Of a stretch of 64,000 bases of DNA, positions 61,528 through 64,000 are shown in pieces. This stretch comes from Prasinococcaceae sp. CCMP 1430 (Eukaryota; Prasinodermophyta; Palmophyllophyceae; Prasinococcales; Prasinococcaceae). The stretch is from positions 995,568 through 1,059,567 of the forward strand of contig RQSC01000028.1 in NCBI GenBank assembly GCA_013416795.1, given 5' to 3'. Every line of letters begins with the position of its first letter. Positions within the stretch are counted from its first letter, which is position 1. The position numbers were made by a program, and so were the translations under genes. The notes beneath the pieces are model-generated. The model worked only from the letters and a program-made list of their open reading frames with translations. It had not been told where the DNA came from and ran no database searches.

Positions 61528-61709
61528 GCAAGCCGGTCGTCCGAGGCTTCGGCAGGCGATCGCTTCCGCACTCCTCTCTTCCTCGCGCCTGCGCAGCAGC
61601 GGCAAAAGCCTCGCGCGACAGAGCCTATCTAATCACCAGTATTAACACTGCAGGGTGTGCCATGAAGGGGCCATGAAGGGGAAGAGGGGATTTGGGAAAG
61701 GGTTGGCAC

Positions 61710-62611
61710 TCAGAGCGCCTTGCCCGCCACCGCAGCCTCCTCCCGCAACGCCTCGAGCATCTGCTTCTCCTTCGCCCACCGGAAGAGCTCAGCCTGCAAG
61801 CGCCCGGCCGCCCAGCCAGCCACGCCGCCGACGGTCAGGCCGATCGTGGCTCGCCCTGCGCGCATCGCAATGCTCGGCGCCGCGAGCGAGGCATTGGCGA
61901 GGCCGACTGCGCTCACACGGGTAGGGCATTTGCGAACGGACACGGCGAGGCGCGCACGGCATCCACGTGGGTCAGCTCATCGTGGGGGGCTTAGTTCTTT
62001 GTTGGGCGCCTGGCTAGCGAGTCTGGCGAAGCGCCGCACGCACCGATGACCGCTGCTGTGGCGCCCGCTGCCAATGCGTGCGGCTTACTGTCACCACTTT
62101 CCCCTCGCGCGGCGCTCGTATCGACGCCGAGCGCGTCAAGCCCGCCGCCAAAGCGCAGGGCGTCGAACAGGCCTGCGTACGCCAGACTCGCACCGCCGTA
62201 GACTGCTGCGCCGCGCACGGCGCGGCTCAACATGAAGGAGAGGCTCTGCATTTTGTACCCCGTGAAGAGCCCCTCCGAGAGGGGCTGCTGCTTGACGTGC
62301 CCAGCGGTATGACCAGAGCGCGCGGCCGCAACGGCGGCGGCAGCGCGCACGCGCTCGTTCACCTGCAGCTCGTGGCGGATGCCGCGCACCTCGCGGAAGC
62401 CGCCCCAGGCCGCGCCAATGACGGCGCCGAACCCAGCCCCAGCTAGCGCCGTGTGTGCGACATCTTTCGCGCGCTCGCGCGACCCCTGCGTGACGTGGGG
62501 GCGCAGCAAGGCCCCCAACGCATCAAGCGCGCGCCCCTCGGCCTCCTCCTTCGCGCGCCGCCGCTCCTCTCGCGCGCAGTCATCACCGCCGCCAAGTAGG
62601 GGCGCCCCCAT
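61710..62611 (-). CDS. Multi-pass membrane protein, possibly of the Tim17/Tim22/PRAT group
   Basis: Two exons (62611-62044 and 61906-61710) joined over a 137 bp intron give 254 residues. Four glycine and alanine-rich hydrophobic segments are visible: TALAGAGFGAVIGAAWGGF, SRAVRGAAVYGGASLAYAGL, the segment made by the splice (AAGATAAVIVGLANASLAAP) and ATIGLTVGGVAGWAAGR. Small-residue membrane helices of this spacing are typical of Tim17/Tim22/OEP16 (PRAT) proteins of mitochondria and plastids. The N-terminus is hydrophilic with a charged helix (CAREERRRAKEEAEGRALDA). The PRAT signature is only loosely matched, so the family is tentative. The splice is supported because it restores a continuous membrane helix. 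Confidence 0.6.
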
Positions 62612-63271
62612 CGCCTGGCGCCGTGCCCCGCGCTCCGCGCCCCGCACGCCGCGTGCGCCCCGTCCCCTGCAGGCCTTCCTCCCGAGCCCCCGCTCCCCCG
62701 CACGCCGTCGCTGGGGTGCGTCGGCAAGCGCAACGCGGCGCGAGGGCGGGCACGAGCGCGAGGGCGCGCTGCCCGTGGCGCGTGCTGTTGCGCGCTCGTC
62801 GCCACCTGCGCCGCTGGCAGCAGAGGACCCGACTCCCGGCCGTGGCTCGTTGTACCATCCGGATGGTACTGCCCAGCCAGGCAGCGAACCCGGTTCGAGT
62901 CGGGCCTGACTATGTAGAATCCCGTCAGACCCCGGGTGAGCGATCGAACCGTTGAATGCATTCGCGCCCCGTCAATGCTCGGATTTGACAGGTGGCGACC
63001 CTTTGAATTTGACAGACTCTTTGTCTGCCCGAAACGTTTGAGGTGATCTCCCGTGGCTGAGCGTGACCATAAATGTATTCAGCCTCTGGGCGATTGCGGG
63101 GCATCCGCGCGCTTCCCAGCGACAGCGAGTCAGTGCGCGCGCGCAGGGCGCCGCAGCCTGCCCCCTTCTCCCCCCCCCCCGGCGCGCGTGCGCCGCAGGC
63201 GCAGCCTTACCCCTCCACACATCTTTCAACGGTTCCCTCCCGTCTCACGCTCTCCTGGTGAGCCGCACCTC
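62612..63271. promoter_or_regulatory. Divergent promoter region with a GTAC palindrome
   Basis: The 660 bp between divergent genes are GC-rich up to about 62850, then less so until 63070. The palindrome at 62852-62869 lies within it. I looked for a tRNA around 62880-62950, where a GGTTCGAGTC string occurs, and found no cloverleaf. Confidence 0.4.
62852..62869. repeat. Perfect 18 bp palindrome GTACCATCCGGATGGTAC
   Basis: The sequence equals its own reverse complement. It shares the arms GTACCATC and GATGGTAC with the 21 bp palindrome at 30235-30255, 32 kb away, and both lie upstream of plus-strand genes. Confidence 0.7.
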
Positions 63272-64000
63272 ATGCGCATGCGCAAAAACTCGGACAGCAC
63301 GTGGGAGACAGTGGGCGGCCCACGCGGTGGCGATGCGCCCGGTTCGCCAGGGGCGGGGGTGAAGGCCACCGCTGGCAGGCTCACGGCCGACGCGCTGCTT
63401 GCGGCGTGCGGCGCGGCGCCAGGATCGCGCCGGTGGCGGGGGGCCATCGCTGAGTCGTTTGCTGGCGAGGCTGGTGCGGACCACATGATCCAACGAGGCC
63501 CCGCGGTCGACGTGCTCGCTCAGGTGGCCGTCGCGACTGCTAACGCGCTCCGTATGCGTCACCTGCCTTGCCCGCCGGTGCCAACGGACATGGCGCTCGG
63601 CGCGAAGTTCGACGCGGCAGCGGCAGCTTCAGTTGCCCATGGCGTCGGACGCGGGGACCGACTCGATGTGGATGGCTTCGAGAAGCTGTGCGCGTCCGTC
63701 GCACGTGAGGTGGCGGCGTCTTCGCTGAGCATGTTTGTGCACCGGCATCGATATCCGCTGGCCGCCATCGGTGGCATACTCGCCGTGAGTACCACCAAGA
63801 AATTCATCAGGTGCACACCCGCGGTGGGGCCTTTGCTGGGCTTCGTGATGGGCTTGCTCCCGACTGTGCTCCTTGGGCCACCCGTGGGGTTGGCTGCGCT
63901 GTACGCGTCCGAAGGTGCGCAGACTAGGACGCTGCGATGCAGGGCTGGCGCTGCTCATGGATGCCGCCGGCGCCGTCCACACCATCGCCTCGCAGCTGAC
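63272..64000 (+). CDS. Unrecognised protein with hydrophobic segments, runs off the window
   Basis: A frame from the ATG at 63272 stays open to the window end. The first 70 residues are hydrophilic (MRMRKNSDSTWETVGGPRGG). Later come AHGVGRGDRLDVDGFEKLCA and FVHRHRYPLAAIGGILAV, then a clearly hydrophobic region, VGPLLGFVMGLLPTVLLGPP followed by VGLAALYASEG. After about 63915 the best coding frame changes: a different frame reads CDAGLALLMDAAGAVHTIAS, so there is probably a splice or an error in the last 90 bases. The family is unknown; a membrane protein is likely. Confidence 0.5.
   Translation, partial: MRMRKNSDSTWETVGGPRGGDAPGSPGAGVKATAGRLTADALLAACGAAPGSRRWRGAIAESFAGEAGADHMIQRGPAVDVLAQVAVATANALRMRHLPCPPVPTDMALGAKFDAAAAASVAHGVGRGDRLDVDGFEKLCASVAREVAASSLSMFVHRHRYPLAAIGGILAVSTTKKFIRCTPAVGPLLGFVMGLLPTVLLGPPVGLAALYASEGAQTRTLRCRAGAAHGCRRRRPHHRLAAD

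Noticed and set aside
62876-62955. A possible tRNA, because of GGTTCGAGTC
   Set aside because: No acceptor stem, D arm or anticodon arm can be paired around it on either strand.
1-64000. CRISPR arrays, bacterial operons, rRNA genes
   Set aside because: No regularly spaced repeats or rRNA sequence; the spliced genes and eukaryotic complexes show nuclear eukaryotic DNA.

Overview
This window is nuclear DNA of a compact, very GC-rich photosynthetic eukaryote. Genes sit every 2 kb or so. Many carry one to three short GT-AG introns, mostly of about 55-340 bp, and several introns have lengths divisible by three and no stop, so they read through as coding. Several products point to the green lineage: a plant-type LSF2 glucan phosphatase (50387-51594), an IBR5-type dual-specificity phosphatase with the plant N-terminal zinc module (37053-38138), a SYP5-type Qc-SNARE, an RHD3/SEY1 GTPase, plastid HCF136/Ycf48, a thylakoid-lumen Deg protease and a plastid S1-domain protein. 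Ciliary or basal-body candidates (thioredoxin-type dynein light chain, CSPP1-like protein, a large coiled-coil protein) suggest a flagellate stage or ancestry. A prasinophyte-grade green alga is my best guess, but the species cannot be named from the sequence alone.

Layout. 0-7 kb: plastid S1-domain protein (+), two unrecognised minus-strand proteins, rhomboid protease (+). 7-20 kb: ZGRF1-type helicase (-), RNA polymerase II subunit RPB9 (+), an ER-luminal TPR protein ending in RDEL (-), an LRR/alpha-beta-hydrolase fusion (+), a Qc-SNARE and, 8 bp upstream of it on the same strand, a 63-residue BRAWNIN/UQCC6-like microprotein (-), HOP2 (+). 20-29 kb: APC5 (-), SEY1/RHD3 (+), a C-terminal-only LarC (-), a DUF482/FemAB-like protein (-). 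29-30.6 kb: an AT-rich island with a nested MITE and a reverse-transcriptase scrap. 30.6-42.4 kb: prolidase, a small coiled-coil protein, Deg protease, assembly gap, G-patch protein, IBR5, an orphan AZG-permease exon, PSMD9, 6-phosphogluconate dehydrogenase. 43-50 kb: RSA3-like ribosome-assembly factor, CSPP1-like protein, second gap, two unrecognised genes. 50-64 kb: LSF2, HCF136, thioredoxin-type dynein light chain, CCT theta, a coiled-coil protein, a frameshifted FkbM methyltransferase remnant, a PRAT-like membrane protein and the start of an unrecognised gene.

The genes are not an operon or a pathway cluster; they are mixed housekeeping, plastid, endomembrane and ciliary functions. Strands alternate almost strictly, giving shared divergent promoters and very short convergent 3' spacers (61-100 bp in several places). 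The most interesting points are the likely dicistronic BRAWNIN-SNARE unit, an RPB9 lacking two first-zinc-site cysteines, a SNARE with His at the zero layer, the RDEL-tagged TPR protein, the LRR-hydrolase fusion, the half-length organelle-targeted LarC and the nested MITE. All protein identities rest on recognised sequence motifs, not on database searches.
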